Shown: piece by piece, positions 1-8,772 of the stretch
Position numbering within the stretch: position 1 is the first letter of the stretch
How the letters are laid out: each line of letters starts with the position of its first letter
Origin: Phycisphaerales bacterium
GTDB lineage: Bacteria > Planctomycetota > Phycisphaerae > Sedimentisphaerales > Anaerobacaceae
Assembly: GCA_003141315.1 (NCBI GenBank)
Contig: PLLP01000002.1
Coordinates: 186,001-250,000, forward strand
Reading direction: 5' to 3'
DNA length: 64,000 nt
Position numbers and translations under genes: made by a program
Notes under the pieces: model-generated
Seen by the model: the letters and a program-made list of their open reading frames with translations, nothing else
Database searches by the model: none
Told to the model about the DNA's origin: nothing

Positions 1-2
1 TG

Positions 3-380
3 TGGGAGACGGATGGGTCTGAGGCTATCAGGCACGTGGGGCTGGTTGACTGGGCGGATATTATTGTGGCGGCGCCTGCCACCGCTGACATCATAGCCAA
101 ATTCGCAAACGGCATTTGCGACGACCTTGTAAGCACGGTGCTGTGCGTTTGCTGGTCGAAGCCGATAATTATGGCACCGGCTATGAACGTGGATATGTGG
201 AACAATCCCGCGGTGCAGAAAAACGTAAATGCGCTCAAGGCGATGGGCGTTCATCTGATTGGTCCTGCAAAGGGGCGGCTTGCCTGCGGGGTAATAGCGG
301 AAGGCAGAATGTCTGAGCCGCAGGAGATTCTCGAAGCAATCACAAAACTTGCGGAAAAAGCAGCACGCAAACCTAAATAG
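3..380 (+). CDS. coaC: Phosphopantothenoylcysteine decarboxylase (CoaC), 3' part
   Basis: The reading frame is open from base 3, so the 5' part lies outside the window. CoaC is the flavoprotein that decarboxylates 4'-phospho-N-pantothenoylcysteine to 4'-phosphopantetheine in coenzyme A synthesis. Visible family motifs are the AAPATADIIAKFANGICDD segment, the substrate-binding PAMNVDMW block and a later LACG(V)IAEGRM segment containing the conserved cysteine of the substrate clamp. The protein ends shortly after this domain, so there is no fused CoaB synthetase domain and the other half of the pathway must be elsewhere. coaD, a later step, lies about 36 kb downstream. A terminator-like hairpin follows about 120 bases after the stop. 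Confidence 0.9.
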   Translation, partial: WETDGSEAIRHVGLVDWADIIVAAPATADIIAKFANGICDDLVSTVLCVCWSKPIIMAPAMNVDMWNNPAVQKNVNALKAMGVHLIGPAKGRLACGVIAEGRMSEPQEILEAITKLAEKAARKPK

Positions 381-497
381 CACTAACAAAGAGTTAACCA
401 ACAACCCCCAGTGATCCGCCTTCGTTTCCGTCTCCACTAAAGTTCCGCTAAAGTTCCGCCGGACAAGAACACTACGGCGGACTAAACAAAAAAATAA

Positions 498-530
498 CCC
501 CGCATAGAACGCGGGGCTGAATATTTTTTA
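498..530. terminator. Intrinsic terminator after coaC, probably bidirectional
   Basis: A six-base-pair GC stem (CCCCGC / GCGGGG, 498-503 with 511-516) has a T-rich run downstream on the plus strand (ATATTTTTT). An A-rich run lies upstream, which would be a U tract on the minus strand. It can end coaC and could also act on minus transcription. Confidence 0.65.
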
Positions 531-563
531 AATTTGTATTGTGATGTCTATTGTGAGGGGTTT

Positions 564-761
564 AAAAAAAAAGAACAGGACTGGGTGAGGAGGAGAGAGG
601 AGGGAAGATGATACCCAGTCCTGCCTGCTACGCTAAGTAAATTTTCAAAAAGCAACTTTCGATACCAGACGCAACCCGCCAATCTAAAACAGGGCTGGGT
701 GCGGAGGGAGGAGACAATGAGATTTCCCAGCCCTGTTGACGTCAATCCTCATTTGGTATCT
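564..761 (-). ncRNA. Candidate small RNA with two CU-rich hairpin loops
   Basis: On the minus strand a TATAAT box at 773-768 predicts a start near 761. Bases 760-754 (GATACCA as RNA) can pair with 667-661 (TGGTATC), enclosing a 10-bp hairpin (735-726 with 699-690). A second, 11-bp hairpin (623-613 with 586-576) is followed by nine consecutive T residues (572-564), an intrinsic terminator. Both hairpin loops are about 25 nt, almost all C and U, and contain CCUCC and UCCUCC, the complement of a Shine-Dalgarno sequence. No convincing protein is encoded on either strand. The structure is seen directly; that it is a trans-acting RNA is inference. An accidental pair of paralogous terminators is the main alternative. 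Confidence 0.6.
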
Positions 762-767
762 TTCACT

Positions 768-795
768 ATTATACGGCATACCCATAAAAACCCAA
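768..795 (-). promoter_or_regulatory. Predicted promoter of the small RNA at 564-761
   Basis: A perfect TATAAT lies at 773-768, with TTGGGT at 795-790 and a 16-base spacer. The predicted start falls one base before the 5' strand of the outer stem of the RNA, which supports the assignment. Confidence 0.5.
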
Positions 796-854
796 CTCAG
801 GAATAACCTGATTTTGCTTTCGTAAATACCTGATTTAAAAACAATCCTCTTCTT

Positions 855-892
855 GGGACTGGGAGCAAAGGGGTGTGAATCCTGCCCAACCC
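855..892 (-). other. Third related hairpin between the small RNA and secA
   Basis: On the minus strand GGGTTGGG (892-885) can pair with CCCAGTCCC (863-855) with a small bulge. The loop contains ACACCCCTTT. It resembles the two hairpins of the small RNA next to it. A T5 run follows 13 bases later, so it could be a weak secA terminator. The rest of the gap from 893 to 1094 is AT-rich and shows nothing further. Confidence 0.35.
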
Positions 893-1094
893 TTTATTAT
901 CGAGATGACATTTTAGCAGGAAATACTGGCACTGTCCAGAAAAAATTCAAATTTTTTTTAAAATTTTTCAAATAGCGTTTGAAACAGCGGAAAACATTTT
1001 TTGGCTCAAAACAGCCAAAACGACTGCTGGCATAATTTTATTTATGAGGAAGGGCAAGTCCGGTTTTTGATTTTTGTCGGGGAGGCGTTGAGAA

Positions 1095-4000
1095 TTACGC
1101 ATTTTTTCCGTGACATTTTTTATATTTTTTTCCGCTGCCGCAGGGGCAGGGGTCATTGCGTCCGACTTTTGGTTTTTCGAGAACAATTTGCTTAACCTGT
1201 GTTTCGCCCTGGGGGGCCTGGGCGGCCGCCCGCTGGCGTTCGGCGAGTGCGAACTGGCCGACTTCGTCGTGGGCGGTGCTGCTTACGTTCCAGACGCTTT
1301 TTGTTCTGGCGCCGGCCTCGAGGCGGACCTTGAAGATAATATCGGTGACCCTATCTTCGATAGTCTCGAGCATTTCTTCGAAGAGCTTGAAGCCCTCACG
1401 TTTGTATTCGGTTTTCGGGTCCTGCTCTGCAAGAGCGCGCAGGCCGATACCTTCCTTGAGATGGTCCATTACGTAGAGGTGGTCTTTCCAGGCGCTGTCA
1501 TAGACCTGGAGCAGGACGTATCTTTCGAGGTCGCTGAGCTCTTCCCGCAGGAATTCCCTTGCCGCTTCGAGGATTTTCCGGTTTCGTTCTTCGCCCTGGC
1601 CAATCGTCCGGTCGGTGAAAGAGGCGTTGAATCTTTCGTTGGCCCATTGAATAAGCTGGCTGGTTTCGAGGCTGCCTGCTTTGGAATCGACCATTTCTTT
1701 TAGCCTGTCGTTATTGAGCTTTTCGCTGAGTTCGAGCAGCCTGTTATAGAGGATAGAGGGTTTCAGGCTTTGAATATCTTCGGTTGAGATACCGGCCTCG
1801 AATTTTTTATTTGCCCATTTGGAAAGAGCCTCGATGCCGTATATGTTCGGGCCCTGCGGGCCGAAGACCATATTCATCGCGAATTCGACCGGGTATTCGA
1901 CTTCGCGCCTGCGGTATTTTTCCGCGGTTTTTTCGAGGACGAGTTTTTCCATCTGTTCGCCGTCGAGATTTTTCATCTGGTCGAGGCTGATGCTGATGTC
2001 GAATTTTGCCCTTGCCCATTCGATAAAGGTTTTGAGGGCGAAATCCGGTTTCAGAAAATCGCTTACCGGGGCGCAATCTTTTTTATCCAATTGTTCGGCG
2101 GCGGCTTCTGTGAGCTGTTCCTGAATCTGGTCGGCGGAGAGGCTCTTGAGTTTATTCGGACTCAGGGTCACGCTGTAAGCGCTCATGGCCCACTTGCAGA
2201 GGTCCTGGAGCTGCCAGGAGTCCGGGTTCTCGAAATCTTCGAGGTATTCGCCGAGCGAAACGGAGATGTTGCTGGCGGCGTTATCCTTCGCCTTTTGCTT
2301 GATGATTTCCTCGATTTCGTCGGCTTCGTGCCCTTCGATATCAGAATCCTTAAGTTCGATTCCGAAGTTAGTTTTCGACCATTCGATAATGCATTTTACG
2401 GGGTAGTTTTTATTGAGAATGGTTGCGGTGGCTTTTTTCGCAGCCGATTCAATCATTTCCTCGATGATAGGTTTGAGGCCTTTGCCGGAGAGGATTTGTC
2501 TGCGGCGTGAGTAGAATATTTTTCGCTGATAATCCATCACCTCGTCGTATTCGAGCAGGTGCTTTCTGATTTCGAAGTTTCGCTCTTCGACTTTTTTCTG
2601 TGCGCGTTCGATACCTTTGCTGATTCGCTTGTGGATGATGGGCTGTCCCTCTTCCCAGCCTATCCAGGCGAGGGCTTTAATGGTCCATTCGGGGGCGAAG
2701 GTTCTTATAAGGTCGTCATCGAAGGAGAGGAAGAACTGGCTTGAGCCTGCGTCTCCCTGTCTGCCGGAGCGTCCGCGGAGCTGGTTATCGATTCTGCGGG
2801 CCTCGTGCCTTTCGGTGCCGAGGATATGGAGTCCGCCGATATTAGCGACGCCGGGCCCGAGTTTAATATCAGTTCCGCGGCCTGCCATATTGGTTGCGAT
2901 GGTGACGTTTCCGCAAGGTGCGCCGTCGCGGCCGGGGTGCTGCTGGCCGGCCTTTGCGACGATGAGGGCTTCGCGGGCGTGCTGCTTGGCGTTGAGGACT
3001 TCGTGTTCTACGCCGTATTTTTTCGTAAGGGCCTCGGAGAGCGCCTCGCTTTTTTCTATGCTGATAGTTCCGACGAGGACGGGTCTGCCTTCGGAGCTTA
3101 TCTGGTTTATTTCTTCGGTAATGGCGGCGAATTTTTCCCGCATTGTTTTATAAATCATATCTTCGAGGTCTTCTCTTATGCAGGGCTGGTTTGTGGGGAT
3201 AACGACGACCTCGAGTTTATAGATGCTCATAAATTCTTCGGCTTCGGTGGCGGCGGTTCCGGTCATACCGGAAATCTGTTTGTAGAGTTTGAAGAAGTTC
3301 TGGAGTGTAATGGTGGCGAGGGTCTGTGTTTCTTCTTTGACCTGGACATTTTCCTTTGCCTCGACAGCCTGGTGGAGGCCGTCAGACCATTGTCTTCCGT
3401 GCATAAGCCTGCCGGTAAATTCATCGACGATGATTATCTTGCCGTCCATAACGACGTAATCTTTTTCTTTTTCGAATACGACGTGCGCCCGCAGGGATTG
3501 TTCGAGGAGATGCGGCCATTCCATATTTGAGCCTGTAAAGAACGAGCCGATGCCCGCTGCTTCCTGTGCGGCGCCCATGCCTTCGTGTCCGATGCGGATG
3601 GCCTTTCGGTCGAATTCGACTTCGTAATACTGTGTCATTGTTTCGAGTCTTGCCCTGGCTGATTCGAGTTCCTCTCCGGTTGTATCGATTACCTTTTGCG
3701 CCTTTGCGATGCGGGTATTATCGCTGTCTTTTTTGGAGTCGGCGATTTCGCCTTTGGCGTTTGCGATGATGCGCTCAGCGGCGTCGATTTGTTTTTTTGT
3801 GCGGTCGTAAGAGCTTTGCAGTTCGAGGAGTTTTCTTGCGACGGCGTCGGCTTTTTTGTATCTGCTTACGTCGTCGAGAGCCGGGCCTGAAATAATGAGC
3901 GGGGTTCTTGCCTCGTCAACCAAAATCGAATCGACCTCGTCAACGATGGCATATTGCAATTCGCCCTGAACCATTTGTTCGAGTGATACCTTCATATTAT

Positions 4001-4583
4001 CGCGGAGGTAATCGAAGCCGAACTCGTTGTTTGTGCCGTAGGTGATGTCGCAGGCGTATTGAGCCTTTCGCTCTTCGCCGATGGTATCCATATCCGCCTG
4101 GATGACGCCGACGGAAAGTCCGAGTGCTTTATAGACCGGCCCCATCCATTCGGCGTCGCGTTTGGCGAGGTAATCATTGACGGTGACAAGATGGACGTGC
4201 CTGCCGGTGAGATGCACCATATATGTTGCGAGGGTCGCGACGAGGGTTTTGCCTTCACCTGTGACCATTTCAGCGATTTTGCCTTCGTAGAGGACGAGTC
4301 CGCCGATAAGCTGGACGTCGAAATGTCGTAAGCCGATAGTTCGCCTGGCGGTTTCCCTTACGACGGCGAAGGCTTCTGGTAAAATATCTTCGGGGCGGCT
4401 GCCCGCGTTTAGAGCGGCTTTGAACTGGCCGGTCTTTGCAGAGAGCTGCTCATCGGTTAAACTCCTGAGCTTTTCTTCGAACTGGCCGGCAGATAGTGCG
4501 ACCTGCCAATACTTTTTGAGCAGTCTCTCGTTGCGGGAGCCGAAAATTTTGAGCAGCGTTTTCCCTATGTCGGATATTGCCAT
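1095..4583 (-). CDS. secA: Protein translocase ATPase SecA, enlarged (1162 aa)
   Basis: SecA is the motor that drives unfolded preproteins through SecYEG. Visible motifs are Walker A TGEGKT (residues 108-113), the DEVD box (215-218), [10 protein letters not shown] (564-573), the RGRSGRQGD arginine-finger block (about 603) and a C-terminal [14 protein letters not shown] zinc motif (1145-1159) that contacts SecB or ribosomes. Typical SecA has about 840-950 residues, so about 200 are extra. One insertion, at about 238-320, is Lys/Glu rich and looks coiled-coil. The larger one, at about 720-1010, holds five degenerate repeats of about 35 residues centred on a W-A/S pair (IIEWS, LCKWA, FIEWA, LSKWA, LIQWA). 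The core motifs are intact, so the protein should be functional. Confidence 0.97.
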   Translation of the reverse strand: MAISDIGKTLLKIFGSRNERLLKKYWQVALSAGQFEEKLRSLTDEQLSAKTGQFKAALNAGSRPEDILPEAFAVVRETARRTIGLRHFDVQLIGGLVLYEGKIAEMVTGEGKTLVATLATYMVHLTGRHVHLVTVNDYLAKRDAEWMGPVYKALGLSVGVIQADMDTIGEERKAQYACDITYGTNNEFGFDYLRDNMKVSLEQMVQGELQYAIVDEVDSILVDEARTPLIISGPALDDVSRYKKADAVARKLLELQSSYDRTKKQIDAAERIIANAKGEIADSKKDSDNTRIAKAQKVIDTTGEELESARARLETMTQYYEVEFDRKAIRIGHEGMGAAQEAAGIGSFFTGSNMEWPHLLEQSLRAHVVFEKEKDYVVMDGKIIIVDEFTGRLMHGRQWSDGLHQAVEAKENVQVKEETQTLATITLQNFFKLYKQISGMTGTAATEAEEFMSIYKLEVVVIPTNQPCIREDLEDMIYKTMREKFAAITEEINQISSEGRPVLVGTISIEKSEALSEALTKKYGVEHEVLNAKQHAREALIVAKAGQQHPGRDGAPCGNVTIATNMAGRGTDIKLGPGVANIGGLHILGTERHEARRIDNQLRGRSGRQGDAGSSQFFLSFDDDLIRTFAPEWTIKALAWIGWEEGQPIIHKRISKGIERAQKKVEERNFEIRKHLLEYDEVMDYQRKIFYSRRRQILSGKGLKPIIEEMIESAAKKATATILNKNYPVKCIIEWSKTNFGIELKDSDIEGHEADEIEEIIKQKAKDNAASNISVSLGEYLEDFENPDSWQLQDLCKWAMSAYSVTLSPNKLKSLSADQIQEQLTEAAAEQLDKKDCAPVSDFLKPDFALKTFIEWARAKFDISISLDQMKNLDGEQMEKLVLEKTAEKYRRREVEYPVEFAMNMVFGPQGPNIYGIEALSKWANKKFEAGISTEDIQSLKPSILYNRLLELSEKLNNDRLKEMVDSKAGSLETSQLIQWANERFNASFTDRTIGQGEERNRKILEAAREFLREELSDLERYVLLQVYDSAWKDHLYVMDHLKEGIGLRALAEQDPKTEYKREGFKLFEEMLETIEDRVTDIIFKVRLEAGARTKSVWNVSSTAHDEVGQFALAERQRAAAQAPQGETQVKQIVLEKPKVGRNDPCPCGSGKKYKKCHGKNA

Positions 4584-4749
4584 AAAATAACTTTCCTGCC
4601 TTCATTCAATAAAAGGAATGGCAGCCTGCACGACAAATATAAGCCTTTTAATTTGAAGCAGTTTCGCAAAACAACGGTTCTTTGTCAAGTTTATACGCTG
4701 TTAGGGAGGCGGAAAAGCGTTATCGGCGTCCGGGAAAGGCCAGCCGGGG
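4584..4749. other. Gap between secA and the dehydratase operon
   Basis: This is the upstream side of the divergent pair. It is AT-rich near the secA start, with a GGAAAG-type ribosome site just before it. I see no gene and no clear secA promoter here. Confidence 0.5.
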
Positions 4750-4779
4750 TTGACTTATAGGGTGGTTTTAGGATATAAT
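4750..4779 (+). promoter_or_regulatory. Promoter of the glycyl-radical enzyme operon
   Basis: TTGACT (4750-4755), an 18-base spacer and a perfect TATAAT (4774-4779). The leader to the GTG start at 4893 would be about 105 nt. It contains a 9-bp stem, CGCCTGCGG (4838-4846) with CCGCAGGCG (4867-4875). Confidence 0.7.
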
Positions 4780-4892
4780 TATTGGGAATCGAACTATCCC
4801 GACTTCATTGGGATATCGTATGGTGGTTCTTGCTTTGCGCCTGCGGATAGATTCAGGGATGGCGAGCCGCAGGCGAGTCCTGGAGATTCTGA

Positions 4893-5885
4893 GTGAAAGG
4901 ATTACAGTCAAAATCAGATGCAGGGGATTTGCTGTCCGCCAATCCCGGTAAATCGGTAGCGGGCAAAAAGGCAGCATCCGCTGAAGGCGTCATATTCGAC
5001 GTGAAGAGGTATGCCCTGGAAGATGGGCCGGGCATCCGCACGACAATATTTTTTAAGGGGTGTCCGCTTCGCTGTGCGTGGTGTCATAACCCTGAGAGCT
5101 GGCAGGGAGAGAGGGAGATAAGCTTCAGGGCGGAAAAATGTATAGGCTGCGGCAGGTGCGTCGGGGCGTGTCCGAACGGGGCGATTTCGATTGAGAATAA
5201 GACGGCAATAAATCGAAAGACGGGCAGCAGCGGGTGCAGACTTTGCGGAGCGTGCGCGGCACAATGTCCTGCGGGGGCAAGGAAGATGGTTGGCCGGCAG
5301 GTGAGCTGCGAGAGTATTACGGAGCAGATTGAAAAAGACGTGATTTTTTATGAGCAGTCCGGCGGTGGTGTGACTTTTTCCGGCGGCGAGCCTATGATGC
5401 AGCAGCCGTTTTTGTGCGGGATTCTTAGCCGGTGCAAAAGCCTGCGGATTCATACGGCTGTCGATACGAGCTGTTATTGCAAGCCGGAAGCGCTGGAAGA
5501 GGTGAGCGAATTTACAGATTTGTTTTTGTGCGATGTCAAGCATACCGATGCCGAAGAGCACAGGCGTTTAACGAGCGTTGATAATGCAATTATACTTGAA
5601 AATATAAAGCGGCTGTCGGAGTGGGGTAAAAAAATCATAATAAGGCTGCCTGTTATCGCGGGGCTGAACGACGGCGAGAAAAATATCGAAGCGACCGGCA
5701 GATTCGCAGCGGCGCTATCGAGCCTTGTGAGAATAGATATTCTGCCGTACCACAGGGGCGGGCTGGCGAAATCGGAAAGGCTTGCGAAAGGGCAGGCGAA
5801 ATTCGACAGTCCATCCGGTGAACAGGTGAAAAATATAGCCGACAGGATTCGCAAATACGGGATTGAAGTAAAGATTGGCGGATAG
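4893..5885 (+). CDS. Glycyl-radical enzyme activase, HypE-like
   Basis: A radical SAM enzyme (330 aa) that would install the glycyl radical on the dehydratase encoded 5 bases downstream. The [4Fe-4S]/SAM motif is the CxxxCxxC form (CPLRCAWC), followed by the HNPESW stretch. An insert of two ferredoxin-like motifs (CIGCGRCVGACP and CRLCGACAAQCP) is typical of activases outside the PflA group. A GGGVTFSGGEP block binds SAM. The GTG start is chosen because the frame opens there; the first about 30 residues are weakly conserved, so a later start is possible. Pairing with the downstream enzyme is certain from context. The substrate assignment follows from that enzyme. Confidence 0.88.
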   Translation: MKGLQSKSDAGDLLSANPGKSVAGKKAASAEGVIFDVKRYALEDGPGIRTTIFFKGCPLRCAWCHNPESWQGEREISFRAEKCIGCGRCVGACPNGAISIENKTAINRKTGSSGCRLCGACAAQCPAGARKMVGRQVSCESITEQIEKDVIFYEQSGGGVTFSGGEPMMQQPFLCGILSRCKSLRIHTAVDTSCYCKPEALEEVSEFTDLFLCDVKHTDAEEHRRLTSVDNAIILENIKRLSEWGKKIIIRLPVIAGLNDGEKNIEATGRFAAALSSLVRIDILPYHRGGLAKSERLAKGQAKFDSPSGEQVKNIADRIRKYGIEVKIGG

Positions 5886-5890
5886 TTTTT

Positions 5891-8290
5891 ATGAATGAAA
5901 GAGTATCGAAACTTCGGAATCATAGTGTAGAGACGAGGCCTTATATCTCAGCGGAAAGAGCGGAGCTGGTGACGGCTTTTTATCGTGATAACGAGTCGAA
6001 GAAGCTGCCTTTGCCGCTGATGAGGGCATACACGTTCAAATATATTATGGAGAATAAGACGGTTTGCATAAATGACGGCGAGCTGATTGTGGGCGAGCGC
6101 GGCGGCGCGCCGAAGGCTACGCCGACATATCCTGAGCAATGCTGCCATAGTCTTGAGGACCTTGCGATTCTCAACAGGCGAAAGAAAACGCCTTTTGTTG
6201 TTAGCGATGAGGTGGTGCGGGTTTACAAGGAAAGAATAATTCCTTTCTGGGCGGGCAAATCGATACGCGAAAAGGTATTTGCGGCGATGAGTCCTGCGTG
6301 GCTTTCGGCGTTCAAGGCGGGCGTGTTCACCGAGTTTATGGAGCAGCGTTCGCCGGGGCATGCTGTTCTTGATGATAAAATTTATAACCGCGGTATGCTG
6401 GATTTTAAGAAGGATATTGCAAAAAGCATAGAGAAGATAGATTTTAAAAAAGATGCGAAGGCCGAACAGAAAAAGCAAGAGCTTGAAGCGATGGCGATTT
6501 GTGCCGACGCGATAATTGCATTTGCGAATCAATACGCCGATAAGGCGAAAGAATTAGCAGGAAAGGAAACCAATCCTGTGCGTCGGGCGGAGCTGGAACG
6601 GATAGCGGAGATTTGCAGGCATGTGCCGGCGAATCCGCCCCGGAATTTTTATGAGGCTCTGCAGAGCTACTGGTTTATTCATCAGGGCGTTGTGACGGAG
6701 ATGAATTTGTGGGATTCGTTCAACCCCGGCAGGCTCGACCAGCACCTGTACCCGTTTTACAAAAAAGAGATTGAAGCGGGTACGCTTACGGTCGAGGGTG
6801 CGAAAGAGTTGCTCGGCTGTTTTTGGGTCAAGTTCAATAATCATCCTGCGCCGCCAAAAGTCGGAGTGACGGAGGAGCAGAGCAGTACTTACGTGGATTT
6901 TCCGCTGATAAATACGGGGGGCGTGAAGACCGCCGATGGCAGCGATGCGGTGAACGAGATGTCGTATCTGATTTTGGATGTTGTAGAGGATATGCGTTTG
7001 CCTCAGCCAGGAAGCTGCATCCAGCTGAGCAAGAAGAATCCTGACCGGTTTTTGTACCGGGCGTGCGAGGTGATTCGGACGGGGTTCGGGCAGCCTTCGG
7101 TTTTCAATACCGATACGATTATTCAGGAAATGCTTCGCGCGGGCAAAGACCTGTTCGATGCCCGCAGAGGCGGGCCGATAGGATGCGTGGAAACCGTGGC
7201 GTTCGGGAGGGAGCGAAGCACGCTGACGGGTTATTTTAATTTGGCCAAGATGCTGGAGATGGTTTGCTTTAACGGTGTTGACCCGTTAACGGGTGAGCAG
7301 ATTGGGCCGAAGACGGGCGACGTGCAGAAGTTCGGCTCGTTCGAGCAGTTTTTGGAGGCGTACCGCAGGCAGCTGAATTATTTTATGGATTTGAAGATTG
7401 AGGGCAATAATAAGATTGAGCAGCTTTATGCCAAACTGATGCCTGCACCGTTTTTGTCGATACTGATTGACGACTGCATTGAGAACGGCTTGGATTATCA
7501 CGAGGGCGGCGCGCGGTATAATACGACGTATGTGCAGGGGGTCGGGATTGCGACGGTGGCGGATTCGCTGGCGGCGGTGAAACTGCACGTATTCGAGAAA
7601 AAGGATATAAGCTGGGGCGAGCTTCTCGATGCGATGAGGAAAAATTTCGAGGGGTATGAGGCGCTACGCCAAATGCTGGTGAACCAGACGCCGAATTACG
7701 GCAATGACGATGATTATGCCGATGGACTCGCACAGCAGGTATTCGACATTTATTTTGATTCGCTGGACGGCAGGCCAAATACCATAGGCGGTATTTACCA
7801 TTTGAATTTACTGCCGACGACGTCGCATATTTATTTTGGTTCAGTTCTCGGTGCTCTGCCGGACGGCAGGCGTGCACTTACGCCGATTTCGGAAGGCATT
7901 TCGCCGAGCCAGGGCGTTGACGTGAATGGGCCGACGGCGGTTTTGAAATCCGCGTCGAAGATTGACCACGTGCGCACCGGCGGGACGCTCTTGAATATGA
8001 AATTTAATCCGCAGGCTCTTGCCGGCGAGAATTTGAATTTTCTTAGCCAGCTGATAAGGAGTTATTTCAGGCTGGATGGCCACCATATACAGTTTAATGT
8101 AATCGACGGGAAGGTTTTGCGTGCGGCGCAGAAGAACCCGGAGCAGTATCGGGATTTGCTTGTGAGGGTGGCGGGCTACAGCGATTATTTCGTTGACCTT
8201 GCCCGCGATTTGCAGGATGAGATAATCTCCAGAAACGAACAGGCTATTGGCGGCTTCGCCTGCGGCGAACCTGCGGCGGACGGGGGCTAA
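5891..8290 (+). CDS. hypD: Glycyl-radical dehydratase, probable trans-4-hydroxy-L-proline dehydratase
   Basis: A 799-residue glycyl-radical enzyme. The thiyl cysteine is Cys432 (GCVE) and the radical site Gly762 (RVAGYSDYF). HypD dehydrates trans-4-hydroxyproline to pyrroline-5-carboxylate, letting anaerobes use collagen-type hydroxyproline. As I recall the C. difficile HypD active site (F152, H160, D278, S334, F340, C434, E436, Y450, T645, G765), this protein has the matching residue each time at an offset of 2-3: F149, H157, D275, S331, F337, C432, E434, Y448, T643, G762. The usual companion pyrroline-5-carboxylate reductase is not nearby. The last about 14 residues (GGFACGEPAADGG) come from a GC-rich repeat that has replaced the normal end of the gene. 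Confidence 0.8.
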   Translation: MNERVSKLRNHSVETRPYISAERAELVTAFYRDNESKKLPLPLMRAYTFKYIMENKTVCINDGELIVGERGGAPKATPTYPEQCCHSLEDLAILNRRKKTPFVVSDEVVRVYKERIIPFWAGKSIREKVFAAMSPAWLSAFKAGVFTEFMEQRSPGHAVLDDKIYNRGMLDFKKDIAKSIEKIDFKKDAKAEQKKQELEAMAICADAIIAFANQYADKAKELAGKETNPVRRAELERIAEICRHVPANPPRNFYEALQSYWFIHQGVVTEMNLWDSFNPGRLDQHLYPFYKKEIEAGTLTVEGAKELLGCFWVKFNNHPAPPKVGVTEEQSSTYVDFPLINTGGVKTADGSDAVNEMSYLILDVVEDMRLPQPGSCIQLSKKNPDRFLYRACEVIRTGFGQPSVFNTDTIIQEMLRAGKDLFDARRGGPIGCVETVAFGRERSTLTGYFNLAKMLEMVCFNGVDPLTGEQIGPKTGDVQKFGSFEQFLEAYRRQLNYFMDLKIEGNNKIEQLYAKLMPAPFLSILIDDCIENGLDYHEGGARYNTTYVQGVGIATVADSLAAVKLHVFEKKDISWGELLDAMRKNFEGYEALRQMLVNQTPNYGNDDDYADGLAQQVFDIYFDSLDGRPNTIGGIYHLNLLPTTSHIYFGSVLGALPDGRRALTPISEGISPSQGVDVNGPTAVLKSASKIDHVRTGGTLLNMKFNPQALAGENLNFLSQLIRSYFRLDGHHIQFNVIDGKVLRAAQKNPEQYRDLLVRVAGYSDYFVDLARDLQDEIISRNEQAIGGFACGEPAADGG
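8249..8285. repeat. GC palindromic repeat forming the 3' end of the dehydratase gene
   Basis: This sequence has the same CGCCTGCGGCGAACCTGCGG core as the intergenic repeat at 20696-20735. Here it lies in frame and encodes the C-terminal tail. Confidence 0.65.
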
Positions 8291-8305
8291 ATACAAGGCG
8301 GTATC

Positions 8306-8470
8306 AAAAAAAGAATCCCTGCGAAAAAGTCGCAGGGATTCACCGGAAAGAAACTTGTATAGTCCCCCAAAATCAAAACTATTTTTCAGCCTTCGCCAGT
8401 GCGAAGGCGTTGTGTTCATCCTGCCGAGGAAAACATCAACCCCCCATGGCAGGACCCCCGTGAACGGGGT
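8306..8470 (-). ncRNA. Candidate structured RNA of about 165 nt
   Basis: On the minus strand a TATAAT (8479-8474) is followed at once by a compact series of hairpins. They are ACCCCG/CGGGGGT (8470-8454), a perfect 7-bp TCCTGCC/GGCAGGA stem with a 22-nt loop, a 7-bp GCCTTCG/CGAAGGC stem with a 6-nt loop, a small ATAGT/ACTAT stem, and a 12-bp terminator hairpin (8341-8313) followed by seven T residues (8312-8306). The plus strand cannot use this terminator, so the RNA is minus strand and convergent to the dehydratase gene. I checked it against 6S, SRP, RNase P and tmRNA signatures from memory and found no match. The family is unknown. Confidence 0.6.
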
Positions 8471-8473
8471 GGC

Positions 8474-8479
8474 ATTATA
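8474..8479 (-). promoter_or_regulatory. -10 box of the candidate RNA at 8306-8470
   Basis: A perfect TATAAT on the minus strand. The -35 position 17 bases upstream is only TTTTCG, so the promoter is supported mainly by the fit between the predicted start and the first hairpin. Confidence 0.45.
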
Positions 8480-8662
8480 GTAGTTGAGCTGCCGACCGAA
8501 AACCACCTCCTCAGGTTAGCGATGGCCAAGCCCCCTTTATTTACTTTCTTACATTCAAAGTCTAAAATATAAATCGCAGGTAGCCAAATCGAAAAAATAT
8601 TTTTAATTCTTATCTTTTGGGTCTTGAGTTCTGAATCCTGGGTCTGGTGTTTTGGGGGTTTG

Positions 8663-8721
8663 CCCCGTTAGAGAAAGCCGTCGATTTTAATTAGCCCGCC
8701 GCAGGCGGGTCTCTAACGGGG
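8663..8721. repeat. Long inverted repeat upstream of rnr
   Basis: A perfect 12-bp inverted repeat, CCCCGTTAGAGA (8663-8674) and TCTCTAACGGGG (8710-8721), encloses a smaller GCCCGCC/GGCGGGT palindrome. It looks like a nested repeat or an attenuator. A related CTCTAACAGGG occurs near 42330. Confidence 0.5.
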
Positions 8722-8772
8722 TTGACATCTTTTGTCGTGCAATTTTGCGGCGAGATGATATAATAAGTTTTA

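Noticed and set aside
548-745. A 65-codon minus-strand frame over the small RNA
   Set aside because: It runs through both hairpins and their loops, has no ribosome site and no protein-like features; RNA structure explains the region better.
1110-3530. Long open frames on the plus strand opposite secA
   Set aside because: They lie entirely antisense to the well-supported secA, show no family motifs and have the composition of a reverse frame of a Lys/Glu-rich gene.
8722-8764. TTGACA at 8722 as the -35 of the rnr promoter
   Set aside because: The distance to the TATAAT at 8759 is 31 bases, too long for one promoter.
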